Assembly (NCBI GenBank): GCA_963620035.1
Contig: CAVEXN010000009.1
Location: forward strand, 13,996 to 77,995
Length of the DNA: 64,000 nt
From: F23-D06 sp963620035
GTDB taxonomy: Bacteria; Bacteroidota; Bacteroidia; Bacteroidales; WCHB1-69
Direction: 5' to 3'
Shown: positions 50,929 through 59,746 of the stretch, piece by piece
Numbering within the stretch: the first letter of the stretch is position 1
Layout: each line of letters begins with the position of its first letter
Notes under the pieces: generated by a model
The model's database searches: none
Seen by the model: only the letters and a program-made list of their open reading frames with translations
Told to the model about the DNA's origin: nothing
Position numbers and translations under genes: made by a program

Positions 50929-51864
50929 ATGCCATATACGATAGACCTAACGAAAATAACGCAGTACGACAACATTGAATTTGTCGCCAAGCAAGTGGTT
51001 GAGGGTTTCATAACAGGGATACACAAGAGCCCGATGCACGGTTTTTCAGTGGAGTTCGCAGAACACCGCCAATACAACACAGGCGAACCGGTAAGGCATA
51101 TAGACTGGAAATTGTATGCCCGCACTGACAAACTTTTCGTCAAGCAGTATGAAGAGGAGACGAACCTTCGCTGTCATCTGGTTATCGACAATTCGGCTTC
51201 AATGTATTTTCCTGTACGCAAGCATTATTCATTGGCAGAACCGAACAAGATTTTCTTTTCCGTGTATGCGGCGGCTGTCTTGATGCAGGTTTTCAAGAAC
51301 CAGCGCGACGCCGTCGGGTTGAGCCTCTTTTCTGACAAACTGGAACTGCACACCGCCGCACGTGGCGGAGACGCCCACAGCAAAATGATATACCGGGAGT
51401 TGGAGAAAGTGTTGCAGCCTATCGGAACAGATGTCAAAAAAGGCTCAATGGTGGCAGATACCTTGCACCAGATTGCGGAACAGATACATAGAAGGTCGCT
51501 GGTCATCATCTTCAGCGATATGTTTGAAAGCCAAAAGAATGTCGAAGACCTGATGCTCGCCCTGGGACATCTGCGCCATAATAAACATGAAGTCGTGCTG
51601 TTCCATACGTTCGACAAGGGCCTGGAATATGATTTCGCTTTCGATAACCGCCTCTATCGTTTTGTGGATATGGAAACCGGCAATGAAATCAAGGTACATG
51701 CCAACAATATCCGGGAACTCTATCAACACGAAGTACATGGTTTTTTCCATGAAATCAAGGTGAAATGCGGTCAATATCAGGTAGATGTCGTTCCGGTTGA
51801 CATCACGCAAGGATTCGACCAGATTTTGCTTCCCTATTTGCTGAAGCGTTCACATACGGTTTGA
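50929..51864 (+). CDS. DUF58 (von Willebrand A-like) protein
   Basis: The 311-residue protein has the DUF58 signature near residues 39-80 (HKSPMHGFSVEFAEHRQYNTGEPVRHIDWKLYARTDKLFVKQYEEE). A vWA-like domain follows, with a MIDAS-type D-x-S-x-S motif (LVIDNSASMYF). DUF58 proteins are usually encoded next to a MoxR AAA+ ATPase and Bat (vWA) proteins, and the cluster is thought to act in envelope stress or metal insertion. Here no moxR or bat gene is adjacent, so the partner must be elsewhere. It is coupled to radC by a TGA/ATG overlap. Likely cytoplasmic. Confidence 0.88.
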   Translation: MPYTIDLTKITQYDNIEFVAKQVVEGFITGIHKSPMHGFSVEFAEHRQYNTGEPVRHIDWKLYARTDKLFVKQYEEETNLRCHLVIDNSASMYFPVRKHYSLAEPNKIFFSVYAAAVLMQVFKNQRDAVGLSLFSDKLELHTAARGGDAHSKMIYRELEKVLQPIGTDVKKGSMVADTLHQIAEQIHRRSLVIIFSDMFESQKNVEDLMLALGHLRHNKHEVVLFHTFDKGLEYDFAFDNRLYRFVDMETGNEIKVHANNIRELYQHEVHGFFHEIKVKCGQYQVDVVPVDITQGFDQILLPYLLKRSHTV

Positions 51865-52574
51865 TGAAAAGGGAGACCAAAGCGTCCGGACTCTCAATTG
51901 CCGACTGGAGCAAGCAGGACAGACCTCGCGAGAAATACATGGAGAAAGGCATCTCTTCGCTTACGGATGCGGAACTGATTGCCATCTTGCTGCGAACAGG
52001 CACGGCTTCCGAAAATGCCGTCGATCTGGCCCGAAGAGTACTTGCCGGATGTGGCAATCGGCTACATACACTGGCTACATGTTCTTTGAAGACACTCCTT
52101 GAAACGAAAGGCATCGGACTTGCCAAGGCCGTGACGCTGCATGCGGCGTTCGAAATCGGAAACCGCATCCGGGCCGAAAAGGTGATGGAAGCGAAACGCA
52201 TTAACAGCATTGTTGATGTGGTGGAACTGATGCAGGACAAAATCGCCAATCTGCCACATGAAGAGTTCTGGGCCGTTTATCTCAACCAAGCCGGCCGTAT
52301 CCTCGATGTGAAACAGATCGGAAAAGGCAGCCTTACGGATACTTTGGTGGACATCCGTACGCTCGTTCAGTATGCACTCGACCAAAGGGCAACCAGTATG
52401 ATTGTTTGCCACAACCACCCTTCAGGAACGATGCGCCCAAGTCAGGCCGATATCCGGCTCACACATCAGATACAAGATGCTGCCAGACTTTTCAAAATAG
52501 CACTTGTGGACCATGTTATTCTGCATAAGGACGCTTATTACAGTTTTGCAGACCAAGGACTCCTTTCAGTGTGA
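51864..52574 (+). CDS. radC: RadC family JAB-domain protein
   Basis: The 236-residue protein has an N-terminal helix-hairpin-helix-like part (LTDAELIAILLRTGTASENAVDLARRVL, TKGIGLAKAVTLHAAFEIG) and a JAB1/MPN-type domain with the metal motif HNHPSG at about 183-188 and a downstream Asp in VDHVILHKD. It was once linked to recombination repair, but its real function is unsettled. The core-genome setting argues for the housekeeping RadC rather than a mobile-element copy. The ATG at 51864 overlaps the stop of the DUF58 gene; an in-frame TTG lies three bases upstream. Confidence 0.93.
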   Translation: MKRETKASGLSIADWSKQDRPREKYMEKGISSLTDAELIAILLRTGTASENAVDLARRVLAGCGNRLHTLATCSLKTLLETKGIGLAKAVTLHAAFEIGNRIRAEKVMEAKRINSIVDVVELMQDKIANLPHEEFWAVYLNQAGRILDVKQIGKGSLTDTLVDIRTLVQYALDQRATSMIVCHNHPSGTMRPSQADIRLTHQIQDAARLFKIALVDHVILHKDAYYSFADQGLLSV

Positions 52575-52643
52575 CCGGTCACGTAAGTCTTCCCCTCCCC
52601 TCCAACTGTTGTTTCATCAGAGTAACTGCCACATATATTTTTG

Positions 52644-52651
52644 TACTTTTG
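52644..52651 (+). promoter_or_regulatory. -7 box for the YfcC gene
   Basis: TACTTTTG lies 26 bases before the ATG at 52677. Confidence 0.5.
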
Positions 52652-52676
52652 CACGTTTTTTTCAAATTTTTCAATT

Positions 52677-54281
52677 ATGCGTAAAAATTTCAAGATTCCT
52701 CACACTTTTACTATCGTGTTTGTCCTGATTGTTGTGTGTGCTGTGCTCACTTGGATTGTACCGGGCGGCGAGTTTGATAGGCAGACCGTTGTGGTGGATG
52801 GTCACGAAAAGAGTGTTGTTGTGGCAGATTCCTATCATCATACCGACAATAACCCTCAGACCTGGCAGATATTCACCGCCCTCTTTAAAGGCTTCAACCG
52901 GACTTCTGACATTGTCGTGTTCATCTTGATGATTGGCGGCGCCTTTTGGGTGATGAACGAGACCAAGGCTATCAACAAGGGCATTTATTTCTTCTTAAGT
53001 AAAACAGAAAAGATACAGCAACTACCGTTCTTTCGGAAAGTCGGGGTGAACAATCTGCTCATAATTGCTATAATGTTGTTGTTCAGTATTTTCGGTTCAG
53101 TGTTCGGTATGAGCGAAGAGACGATTGCCTTTGTCGTGATATTCATACCGCTGGCAATATCTATGGGGTATGATTCCATAGTCGGGGTACTGATGTGCTA
53201 TGTGGCTGCGCATGTCGGCTTTGCAGGCGCAATGCTCAATCCGTTCACCATAGGCATAGCCCAAGGACTCTCAGGATTGCCAGCATTCTCTGGAATAGGA
53301 TACCGCTTTCTTTGCTGGGCAATCCTGACTCTCTCAGCTGTTGTTTTCACTCTGCTCTATGCCCGAAGAGTGAAGAAAAATCCCGAGAAGTCGGTGATGT
53401 ACGAGTTGGACCAGTATTGGCGCGACCGCAGCGAGCGGGTCAGCGTTGACCAGTCCGTTGAGAAATCGACGCTCCCGGCGTATGTGGTCTATGGCATTGT
53501 TACTGCGGTATTGGTTTACTGCGCATTCGCACTGCCGGAGACGTCTTTGAAAGTGGGATCCGCTTCTCATCCGATTGTGCTGTTTCCCGTTCTGGCAGCG
53601 TGCTTTGTCGTGCTTGGCTTTTTCGCTGTACGCAAATCGGTGCATCATTTTATTCTGGTGCTGCTCCTGTTTACGGTCCTTGTCTTGGTTGCTGGCGTGC
53701 TGGGTTATGGCTGGTATGTGATGGAAATTGCCGGGCTTTTCTTTGCGATGGGGCTGGCAGCCGGACTGGCATACGGTTTTCCACTCGACAAGGTGACCAG
53801 ACTCTTTCTGGACGGATGCAAGGATATTCTGGTGGCGGCACTGGTTGTAGGCTTGGCCGGCGGGATCATTGTGATATTGGAAGACGGAAGGATCATCGAT
53901 ACTATTCTCTATGCCGTTTCTCAATGTTTTGGCGATTCGGGCAGAATTGGCGCTACAGGTGTGATGTATGCGATGCAGAACCTGCTCAACCTCATCATCC
54001 CTTCAGGCTCCGCCAAGGCCGCACTGACGATACCTATGATGGCCGAATGGTCGGACCTTATGGGTGTGTCTCGGCAGCTTACCGTTTTGGCGTTCCAGTT
54101 CGGCGACGGGTTTACGAATATGATTACCCCGACATCGGGCGTGCTTGTCGGTGTGCTGGGCGTGGCCAGAATCCCATATTCCACATGGTTCAAGTTTATT
54201 TGGCCTTTTATTGTGGCATTGATTATTGCGGGGTTCTTCTTGCTGCTGCCCCCATTGTTTATGTCGTTTGTGGGTTTTTAG
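52677..54281 (+). CDS. YfcC family membrane transporter
   Basis: The 534-residue polytopic membrane protein has about 12-13 helices and matches the YfcC/DcuC-type C4-dicarboxylate anaerobic carrier family. It has FKIPHTFTIVFVLIVVCAVLTWIVPGGEF at the start, GSVFGMSEETIAFVVIFIPLA, GFAGAMLNPFTIGIAQGLSGLP, and the second half with LINLIIPSGSAKAALTIPMMAEWSDLMGVSRQ-like sequence (here NLLNLIIPSGSAKAALTIP) and QFGDGFTNMITPTSGVLVG. The substrate is uncertain (dicarboxylates, amino acids or peptides). It has its own promoter. Its 3' end overlaps the convergent TPR gene by four bases. Confidence 0.9.
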   Translation: MRKNFKIPHTFTIVFVLIVVCAVLTWIVPGGEFDRQTVVVDGHEKSVVVADSYHHTDNNPQTWQIFTALFKGFNRTSDIVVFILMIGGAFWVMNETKAINKGIYFFLSKTEKIQQLPFFRKVGVNNLLIIAIMLLFSIFGSVFGMSEETIAFVVIFIPLAISMGYDSIVGVLMCYVAAHVGFAGAMLNPFTIGIAQGLSGLPAFSGIGYRFLCWAILTLSAVVFTLLYARRVKKNPEKSVMYELDQYWRDRSERVSVDQSVEKSTLPAYVVYGIVTAVLVYCAFALPETSLKVGSASHPIVLFPVLAACFVVLGFFAVRKSVHHFILVLLLFTVLVLVAGVLGYGWYVMEIAGLFFAMGLAAGLAYGFPLDKVTRLFLDGCKDILVAALVVGLAGGIIVILEDGRIIDTILYAVSQCFGDSGRIGATGVMYAMQNLLNLIIPSGSAKAALTIPMMAEWSDLMGVSRQLTVLAFQFGDGFTNMITPTSGVLVGVLGVARIPYSTWFKFIWPFIVALIIAGFFLLLPPLFMSFVGF

Positions 54282-55117
54282 CGGCTGTTCTTGTATTCTT
54301 CGGCATAGCGGTAGAACTTCCGCGCCATTTCCAAATTATGCCTGCGTTCGGCCTCCCGTGCAATGGAGAGGTAGGATTCATACACCCCTTCGCGCGAACG
54401 GAGTATGCCGCGGTAATAGTCGTCGTTGCAGTATCCTGTCGGCATGTTAGAGCAGAATTGCTCCAAGGCGAAGAATACTTCCAACGCATCCGCCGAGCGG
54501 TTGCATCGGGCCAGCGAGTCCCCGATATGGTAAAGATTGTCGTAGAGTTCCAGGGTGAAATCGGAGACGTCACGCTCTTGTTGCTCTGTCAATGTCGGCA
54601 GAATGTAAATGTCGTGGATCAGCGAGACGCTCTCTTTGTAATGGCCCATAGCAAGACTCATCCTGGCTTTCAGCAAGAGAGCCTCAGGATTGCCCGGGTT
54701 GTATTGTAGCGCGCGGTCTATGTTGTAAAGCGCAGACGATGTGTCATGGAATAAGATCACCTCGACGGCACGTTCATAGAAAATGTCGTCCACATGCGCT
54801 TTCAGCGCCGACAGCCGTTGCTCCGCTTTGTCTGCTTTGACCGCAATCTTAAGGAATGCGGCTTTGGCCTCGTAATAGTCAAGGTGCATGCATCTGTACA
54901 AGTATGGAAGGTCCGTGGCCCTGAACCGGTCAATTTCTTTCCGAATGTCTTGCAGGAAGAGATAATGAAGGCTTATCAGTTCGGGATCCTCATAGTTGAG
55001 TTTGTCAAGACGATTCCCCCATTGGCGGAATGTCGAGTATGTGCTGTCGCACTCATGCTGTGCATGTAAACTCGACAGAATGATGCAGAATCCGGCTATT
55101 ATGATGTGCTTTTTCAA
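54278..55117 (-). CDS. Exported TPR-repeat protein
   Basis: The 279-residue product has a signal peptide (cleavage near LHAQ). It is all-alpha with tetratricopeptide-like repeats, most clearly ALYNIDRALQYNPGNPEALLLKARMSLAMGHYKESVSLIHD and the C-terminal YLSIAREAERRHNLEMARKFYRYAEEY. A periplasmic or outer-membrane-associated scaffold is likely; no partner is known. The start lies 3 bases downstream of the thioredoxin gene stop, so murD, the thioredoxin and this gene form a minus-strand operon. Confidence 0.75.
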   Translation of the reverse strand: MKKHIIIAGFCIILSSLHAQHECDSTYSTFRQWGNRLDKLNYEDPELISLHYLFLQDIRKEIDRFRATDLPYLYRCMHLDYYEAKAAFLKIAVKADKAEQRLSALKAHVDDIFYERAVEVILFHDTSSALYNIDRALQYNPGNPEALLLKARMSLAMGHYKESVSLIHDIYILPTLTEQQERDVSDFTLELYDNLYHIGDSLARCNRSADALEVFFALEQFCSNMPTGYCNDDYYRGILRSREGVYESYLSIAREAERRHNLEMARKFYRYAEEYKNSR

Positions 55118-55120
55118 CGG

Positions 55121-55690
55121 CTATTCGCTGAGGAAATCGTCAAAGGTTTTTGTCAGTTCAGGTTGCGAAACATAGCCGACCATTTTTTTCGGTTGGCTCG
55201 TACGGTTGAAAAACAACAGGGTAGGGATATTCGTGATGCCAAATGCCTGACACACGTCTTGCGTTTTGTCCACATTGACAGAATAGACGATGATTTTGCC
55301 TTTGTACTCTTTGGCGAGGCTTTCCAAGACCGGCTTGAGTTTCATGCAGGGACCGCACCAGCCGGCATAGAAATCCACTACGCAAGGCGTATGCCCCTTG
55401 TATCTGAAGCCTTTAGGGTCGTTGATTTCTGTGACATATCTGGTGAAATCGTCCGAAGAGAGGAGGATGACGTTGCCCGAGAGGTCCTCTTTTAATAGTG
55501 TCTGGTCCGCATTGGCGTTGTCGGGATCCGGAAGTTGTTGCCGGGCCTTGGCTCCCGTTTCGGTTTCCGTTCTCGTCGAGCCGTTTCTGTTTTCGTTTTC
55601 GTTCTCCTGTGCGGTTTTGCCGACGCAGGCTTCGAGAAGAAGTGCCGATAAGAAGAAAACAAGGAGGAATGAATGATTTGTCTTACGCAT
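55121..55690 (-). CDS. Lipoprotein thioredoxin
   Basis: The 189-residue product has a lipoprotein signal (MRKTNHSFLLVFFLSALLLEAC), a charged and Asn/Glu/Thr-rich linker (about 25-75) and a thioredoxin domain with the active site WCGPC (Cys112 and Cys115), the cis-Pro loop TNIPTLLFF and the PCVVDFYAGW strand. It should act as a thiol-disulfide oxidoreductase on the periplasmic face. The start overlaps murD by 8 bases; the longer frame runs inside murD. The stop is 3 bases before the TPR gene. Confidence 0.92.
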   Translation of the reverse strand: MRKTNHSFLLVFFLSALLLEACVGKTAQENENENRNGSTRTETETGAKARQQLPDPDNANADQTLLKEDLSGNVILLSSDDFTRYVTEINDPKGFRYKGHTPCVVDFYAGWCGPCMKLKPVLESLAKEYKGKIIVYSVNVDKTQDVCQAFGITNIPTLLFFNRTSQPKKMVGYVSQPELTKTFDDFLSE

Positions 55691-57074
55691 ATTGTGATGA
55701 TTTTTCTTGGATGTATTGTTTGAAGATGCGTCCGCGCTCCTCAAAGTTCTTGAATTGGTCGTAAGAGGCTGCGGCTGGCGACAATAGGACGATTCTGTTC
55801 CGTGCTGTCCTTTCGAATGCATAGTCGACGATCTTCCGGAAGTCGTCTTCTATGATGTAGTCGCCGGGAACGGGAAACTGTGCTTCCCATTCTTTGAATA
55901 TGCGCCGTCCCGCCGGACCGGTGAAAGCGATGTGGGCTATAGGGTTCTGATGCAGGAAGACCACGAGTTTCCGGTACTCGATGCCGCGGTCGAAGCCCCC
56001 TAAGATGAGGGTGTCAACTTTACGCAAGGTCTCAACAGCGGCCATAGTGGCTTCCGGAATGGTGGAAATACTGTCGTTGTAGAATCGTATGCCGTTGAAC
56101 GTGCCCACGAACTCTATGCGGTTAGGAAGTCCGCGGAATGTCTGCAGCCCGGCCATGATTTCGTCATGGTCCAAACCCTCGTGCCGGCAGACTGCAACGG
56201 CAGCCATGAGGTTGTAGCAGTTGTGCGTGCCCGGTAGGTTGTGGTATTCGCGCAGGTCATAGTCGTCAAGCTGTATGCCGCTGTCCGAAAAACGGATGAT
56301 GCCGTTCTGGCAGCAGGCGGTCAGCCCGTTGTATTTCCGCGCCCCGAATATGCAGCGCGTGCGGTTGTACTCAAAACGTTTCATCAGTTCGGGGATGTGT
56401 TCGTCATCACCGTTATAGACCAGGAAGTTCTCGTACGACTGGAATTTGGTGATGTTCATTTTGGCCAACTGGTAGTCGTTAAACGAGATGAAATGGTCAA
56501 GATGTTCCTGGAACAGGTTGAGCAGCACGGCAGTGTCTGGCGAGCAGTGGACAAATTCGAGTTGGTGTGCCGACAGTTCTGCCACTACTGCCGTAGCAGG
56601 ACTGATGTTGTCGATGATGTCGAAGAACGGCACGCCGATGTTGCCGGCCAGCAGGGTGTCGCGTCCCGCACTTTTGAGCAGATGGTAAATGAGCGAGGCC
56701 GTCGTGCTCTTGCCTTTGGTGCCCGTGACACCGATGATTATCCGGTGAAAGGCCTCCAGAAAAAGGTTGGTCTGCGAGGTTATGCGTGCCGAATCGACAA
56801 GATACCCCAACTTGTTGAAATTGACCCCCGGGGTCTTGAAGATGAGGTCGTACCCGTTGAGGTCCCGGTCGTAGCCCTCACCTTTGATGAAGCGGACGTG
56901 CGGGTCTTGGATCTCGTCTGTGTTGAGGTTGGCGTTGCCGTCGGCGATGACCAGCGGCATGTCCGGGAAATATTTCCGTATGAAACGGTAGGTGGAGATG
57001 CCTTCCTTGCCGAAACCGAGTATGATGATTTTCTTTTTGTCTATCTGCTGCAGAATATGATCGGGTGATGCCAT
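55683..57074 (-). CDS. murD: UDP-N-acetylmuramoylalanine--D-glutamate ligase
   Basis: MurD adds D-glutamate to UDP-MurNAc-L-Ala in cytoplasmic peptidoglycan synthesis. The 463-residue protein has an N-terminal UDP-binding Rossmann-like domain (KKIIILGFGKEGISTYRF), the central ATPase with the P-loop GVTGTKGKSTTASLIYHLL near 113-121, ELSAHQLEF, the NLFQEHLDHF carbamylated-lysine region, and a C-terminal domain with YNDSISTIPEATMAAVE and LILGGFDRGIEY. The position is unusual: MurD is often in a dcw cluster, but here it lies with thioredoxin and TPR genes. A promoter box lies 31 bases before the ATG. Confidence 0.95.
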   Translation of the reverse strand: MASPDHILQQIDKKKIIILGFGKEGISTYRFIRKYFPDMPLVIADGNANLNTDEIQDPHVRFIKGEGYDRDLNGYDLIFKTPGVNFNKLGYLVDSARITSQTNLFLEAFHRIIIGVTGTKGKSTTASLIYHLLKSAGRDTLLAGNIGVPFFDIIDNISPATAVVAELSAHQLEFVHCSPDTAVLLNLFQEHLDHFISFNDYQLAKMNITKFQSYENFLVYNGDDEHIPELMKRFEYNRTRCIFGARKYNGLTACCQNGIIRFSDSGIQLDDYDLREYHNLPGTHNCYNLMAAVAVCRHEGLDHDEIMAGLQTFRGLPNRIEFVGTFNGIRFYNDSISTIPEATMAAVETLRKVDTLILGGFDRGIEYRKLVVFLHQNPIAHIAFTGPAGRRIFKEWEAQFPVPGDYIIEDDFRKIVDYAFERTARNRIVLLSPAAASYDQFKNFEERGRIFKQYIQEKSSQYA

Positions 57075-57105
57075 GGTGTAAAGTGCGTGTTCATTGTGCA
57101 GGCGG

Positions 57106-57113
57106 CAAAGATA
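57106..57113 (-). promoter_or_regulatory. -7 box for murD
   Basis: The minus strand reads TATCTTTG, 31 bases before the ATG at 57074. Confidence 0.5.
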
Positions 57114-57161
57114 CTTTTTTTTTATTTTTTTACCAACCTGCCCTGTGTGTCGCTCACTGTC

Positions 57162-57353
57162 TTACCAGTTGATGCGTTTGACATAATCTTGGGCGTATTT
57201 CTTCAGTTCTACCCCCCCCTGTATTATCTCAATGTGGTCGGCCAAGCCGATGTAGAACCTGCCAATGCCGGAACTGTACCCGTGAATGATGACTTTCCTT
57301 TTGCCTGCAATCGCCTCTCTGATGGCATCTTTCGCCCTTTCGGTGTCTGTCAT
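57162..57353 (-). CDS. Small 63-residue protein, unrecognised
   Basis: The frame starts at ATG 57353 (MTDTERAKDAIREAIAGKRK) and has its own promoter box at 57385-57392, which supports a real gene. The product begins with a charged helix, then KVIIHGYSSGIGRFYIGLADHI, a Gly-rich hydrophobic middle, and ends ELKKYAQDYVKRINW. No signal peptide is present, so it is cytoplasmic. The middle recalls a small alpha-beta unit, but no family can be named. It lies between htpG and murD, all on the minus strand. Function unknown. Confidence 0.6.
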   Translation of the reverse strand: MTDTERAKDAIREAIAGKRKVIIHGYSSGIGRFYIGLADHIEIIQGGVELKKYAQDYVKRINW

Positions 57354-57384
57354 TGTTGGCGTTGTTGTTGATTTAAAAGGCTCG

Positions 57385-57392
57385 CAAAGATA
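57385..57392 (-). promoter_or_regulatory. -7 box for the small gene
   Basis: The minus strand reads TATCTTTG, 31 bases before the ATG at 57353. Confidence 0.45.
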
Positions 57393-57445
57393 ATGTATTC
57401 CTCTTTTGCCCGGCATACCTTTCTGCGGATTGTTTTTCTGCCTGT

Positions 57446-57477
57446 AAAAAAAGGCGGAGAGTTGTCAGCCCTCCGCC
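57446..57477 (-). terminator. Terminator of htpG
   Basis: GGCGGAG (57453-57459) pairs with CTCCGCC (57471-57477). The minus strand then runs into seven Ts at 57452-57446, 25 bases after the htpG stop. Confidence 0.85.
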
Positions 57478-57501
57478 GTGATGAAAAGGAAAAAGAATTG
57501 T

Positions 57502-59424
57502 TTATAGAATGTCGTAACTTCTTTTCACGAAGTCTGTCAGTTTTTCGCCCGTGAGGATGTTCTGCGAGAGAAGGGCAAGGTCAATCATCTGCTGAACCAG
57601 TCTGGTTCGTTTCGCCTCGTCTTCTTCGCCCACCACGCGCATGGCAAGCGGATGGTTGCCGTTGACGACAAGGTTATAGTGTTCGAAGCCGCCGTAGATG
57701 CCTTGCTGCCCCGACACCTTTTCCATATCCTTGAAACGCCGCATGAATTCGTTTTGCGTTATCATGACCGGCAGGTCTGTCTCGCTCAGGTTCTCGACTT
57801 GTACCGTGAATGTCTTGCTGTCGATGTTCTTGTCGAAGCACTCTTTGAGTTTCTTCTGCTGGTCGTCGCTGAGTTTGGCGGGGTTCACCTCGTCTTTCTT
57901 CTCTATGAGTTTGTCGATGGTGTCGGCATCTACGCGGGTGAAACGAACCTTCTCATGTTTCTGTTCCAGCATATTGATGATGTGCGCATCCAGGAAACCG
58001 TCCATGAGCAGCACGTCGTATCCTTTCTCCTTGGCGGCAGAGATGTAGATGTTCTGCTCGTCTTTGTTGGCGGCATAAAGGAAGATAACGATGTCGTCTT
58101 TGTTGGTCTGCAGCGCGCTGACGGTGTTCCGGTATTCCTCGATGGTGAAATGCTTGCCGTCCGTGTTCTTCAGCAGGTAGAAATCTTTGATCTTGTCGTA
58201 GAACTTCTCGTCGGTGAGGGAGCCGTATTCCAGGAATACTTTCAACTCGTCCCACTTTTTTTCGAAGTTCTCACGATCTTCTTTGAACATCGACTCGAGT
58301 TTTTCCGCTACTTTCTTGCTGATGTAAGTGGAAATTTTTTTGACGTTGGAGTCTGACTGCAGGTACGAGCGCGACACGTTCAGCGGAATGTCGGGCGAGT
58401 CGATGACACCATGCAGCAGGGTCATGAATTCCGGTATAATACCCTCCAGTTCGTCGGTGATATAGACCTGGTTGCAGTAGAGCTGGACGCGGTTTTTCTT
58501 GAGGTCGAGCTGGTTCTTCACTTTCGGGAAGTAGAGGATGCCCGTGAGGTTGAAAGGATAATCTACGTTGAGATGTATCTGGAACAGGGGCTCTTCCATA
58601 GACATCGGGTAGAGTTCGTGGTAGAATTTGCGGTAGTCTTCGTCTGTCAGCGTGGAGGGGGTTTTCTGCCAAAGCGGGTCCGTGTCGTTGATGATGCGCG
58701 GCACCTCGACGGCTACCTCTTTGGGCTCTTCTTTCTTCTCACCGCTGTCCTCGTTTTCGGCTTTGTTTTCCTCTCCGGGCTTCGGCTCCGGCTTGCGCCA
58801 TTCGGTCTTGTTGCCGCAACGGATCGGGATGGGCAGGAAACGGCAGTACTTGTTCAGCAGTTCCACTATTTTGTTCTCTTCGAGGAAATGCTGCGCATCG
58901 TCGGAGATGTGGAGCACAATCTCTGTGCCGCGGTCCGCTTTGTCGTTCTCTTCCATCGTGAACTCGGTAGAGCCGTCGCAACTCCATTTCACGGCCTTGG
59001 CGTCCGGCAAGTACGACTTGGTGATGATGTCCACCCGGTCGGAAACCATGAACGACGAGTAGAAACCCAGCCCGAAATGGCCGATGATGCTGGTGGCGTC
59101 TTGCCCTTTGTACTTGGAAAGAAAGTCCTCGGCGCCCGAAAAGGCAATTTGGTTGATGTATTTGTCCACCTCGTCGGCCGTCATGCCGATGCCCCGGTCG
59201 ATGATGCGGATGCACTTGCCCTCTTTATCTACCTTTACCTCAATGGTGAGGTCACCCAACTCGCCGTCTGCCTTGCCAAGCGAAGACAAAGTCTTCATCT
59301 TCTGTGTGGCGTCTACGGCGTTGGATATGATTTCGCGGAGGAATATCTCGTGGTCTGAATACAGGAATTTCTTGATTACGGGGAAAATGTTTTCCGTTTT
59401 GACGTTAATGTTACCTTTTTGCAT
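57502..59424 (-). CDS. htpG: Molecular chaperone HtpG (Hsp90)
   Basis: HtpG is the bacterial Hsp90, an ATP-driven dimeric chaperone of the cytoplasm. The 640-residue length is usual. It has the GHKL ATPase N-domain (NAVDATQKMKTL, RIIDRGIGMTADEVDKYINQIAFSG, GHFGLGFYSSFMV), a charged linker (about 215-240, EENKAENEDSGEKKEEPKE) that is longer than in E. coli HtpG, the middle domain with the catalytic Arg in VSRSYLQSD and a C-terminal dimer domain. It is divergent from dnaK, with a shared upstream motif. A strong terminator follows. Confidence 0.96.
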   Translation of the reverse strand: MQKGNINVKTENIFPVIKKFLYSDHEIFLREIISNAVDATQKMKTLSSLGKADGELGDLTIEVKVDKEGKCIRIIDRGIGMTADEVDKYINQIAFSGAEDFLSKYKGQDATSIIGHFGLGFYSSFMVSDRVDIITKSYLPDAKAVKWSCDGSTEFTMEENDKADRGTEIVLHISDDAQHFLEENKIVELLNKYCRFLPIPIRCGNKTEWRKPEPKPGEENKAENEDSGEKKEEPKEVAVEVPRIINDTDPLWQKTPSTLTDEDYRKFYHELYPMSMEEPLFQIHLNVDYPFNLTGILYFPKVKNQLDLKKNRVQLYCNQVYITDELEGIIPEFMTLLHGVIDSPDIPLNVSRSYLQSDSNVKKISTYISKKVAEKLESMFKEDRENFEKKWDELKVFLEYGSLTDEKFYDKIKDFYLLKNTDGKHFTIEEYRNTVSALQTNKDDIVIFLYAANKDEQNIYISAAKEKGYDVLLMDGFLDAHIINMLEQKHEKVRFTRVDADTIDKLIEKKDEVNPAKLSDDQQKKLKECFDKNIDSKTFTVQVENLSETDLPVMITQNEFMRRFKDMEKVSGQQGIYGGFEHYNLVVNGNHPLAMRVVGEEDEAKRTRLVQQMIDLALLSQNILTGEKLTDFVKRSYDIL

Positions 59425-59503
59425 TGTATCAGTTTTGGTTTGTTTGTTTTTGTTTTGTCAAATCTTGTCTGCCGTCAGCAGAATGTTGATTTGACTGCAA
59501 AAT

Positions 59504-59518
59504 ATGTGCCAAATTGTC
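59504..59518 (-). promoter_or_regulatory. htpG upstream motif shared with dnaK
   Basis: The minus strand reads GACAATTTGGCACAT, nearly the same as GACAATTTGTCATAT at 59617-59631 before dnaK on plus. It lies next to a TATTTTGC stretch (59499-59505) that resembles a -7 box. A palindrome TCCCGT-TTGT-ACGGGA (59532-59547) lies further upstream and could be an operator. Confidence 0.4.
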
Positions 59519-59616
59519 GGCATGAAGCAGTTCCCGTTTGTACGGGATGACTACTCATACAATATACATTAAATCCATTTGCGACAGGGCGGCATAAAAC
59601 GGCGGTTCGGGCAACT

Positions 59617-59631
59617 GACAATTTGTCATAT
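59617..59631 (+). promoter_or_regulatory. dnaK upstream motif shared with htpG
   Basis: GACAATTTGTCATAT lies about 115 bases before the dnaK ATG. It shares 13 of 15 positions with the htpG-side motif and could be a common heat-shock element. No CIRCE element was found. Confidence 0.4.
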
Positions 59632-59746
59632 TCACATTTTGTCTGTTTTTTGGCACAATTGTTGTTTTGCATGGCTTGTCTGTGTTCAGGAAACGAAAGC
59701 AGACAGGACAACAAACCGAGTAAATAACGTAAAAAATAAAAACATC

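Noticed and set aside
57652..59358. Long plus-strand frames opposite htpG
   Set aside because: They mirror the htpG coding frame; htpG is certain on the minus strand.
59425..59746. CIRCE (HrcA) element between htpG and dnaK
   Set aside because: The TTAGCACTC-N9-GAGTGCTAA pattern is not there; only the GACAATTTG motif and a different palindrome are seen.
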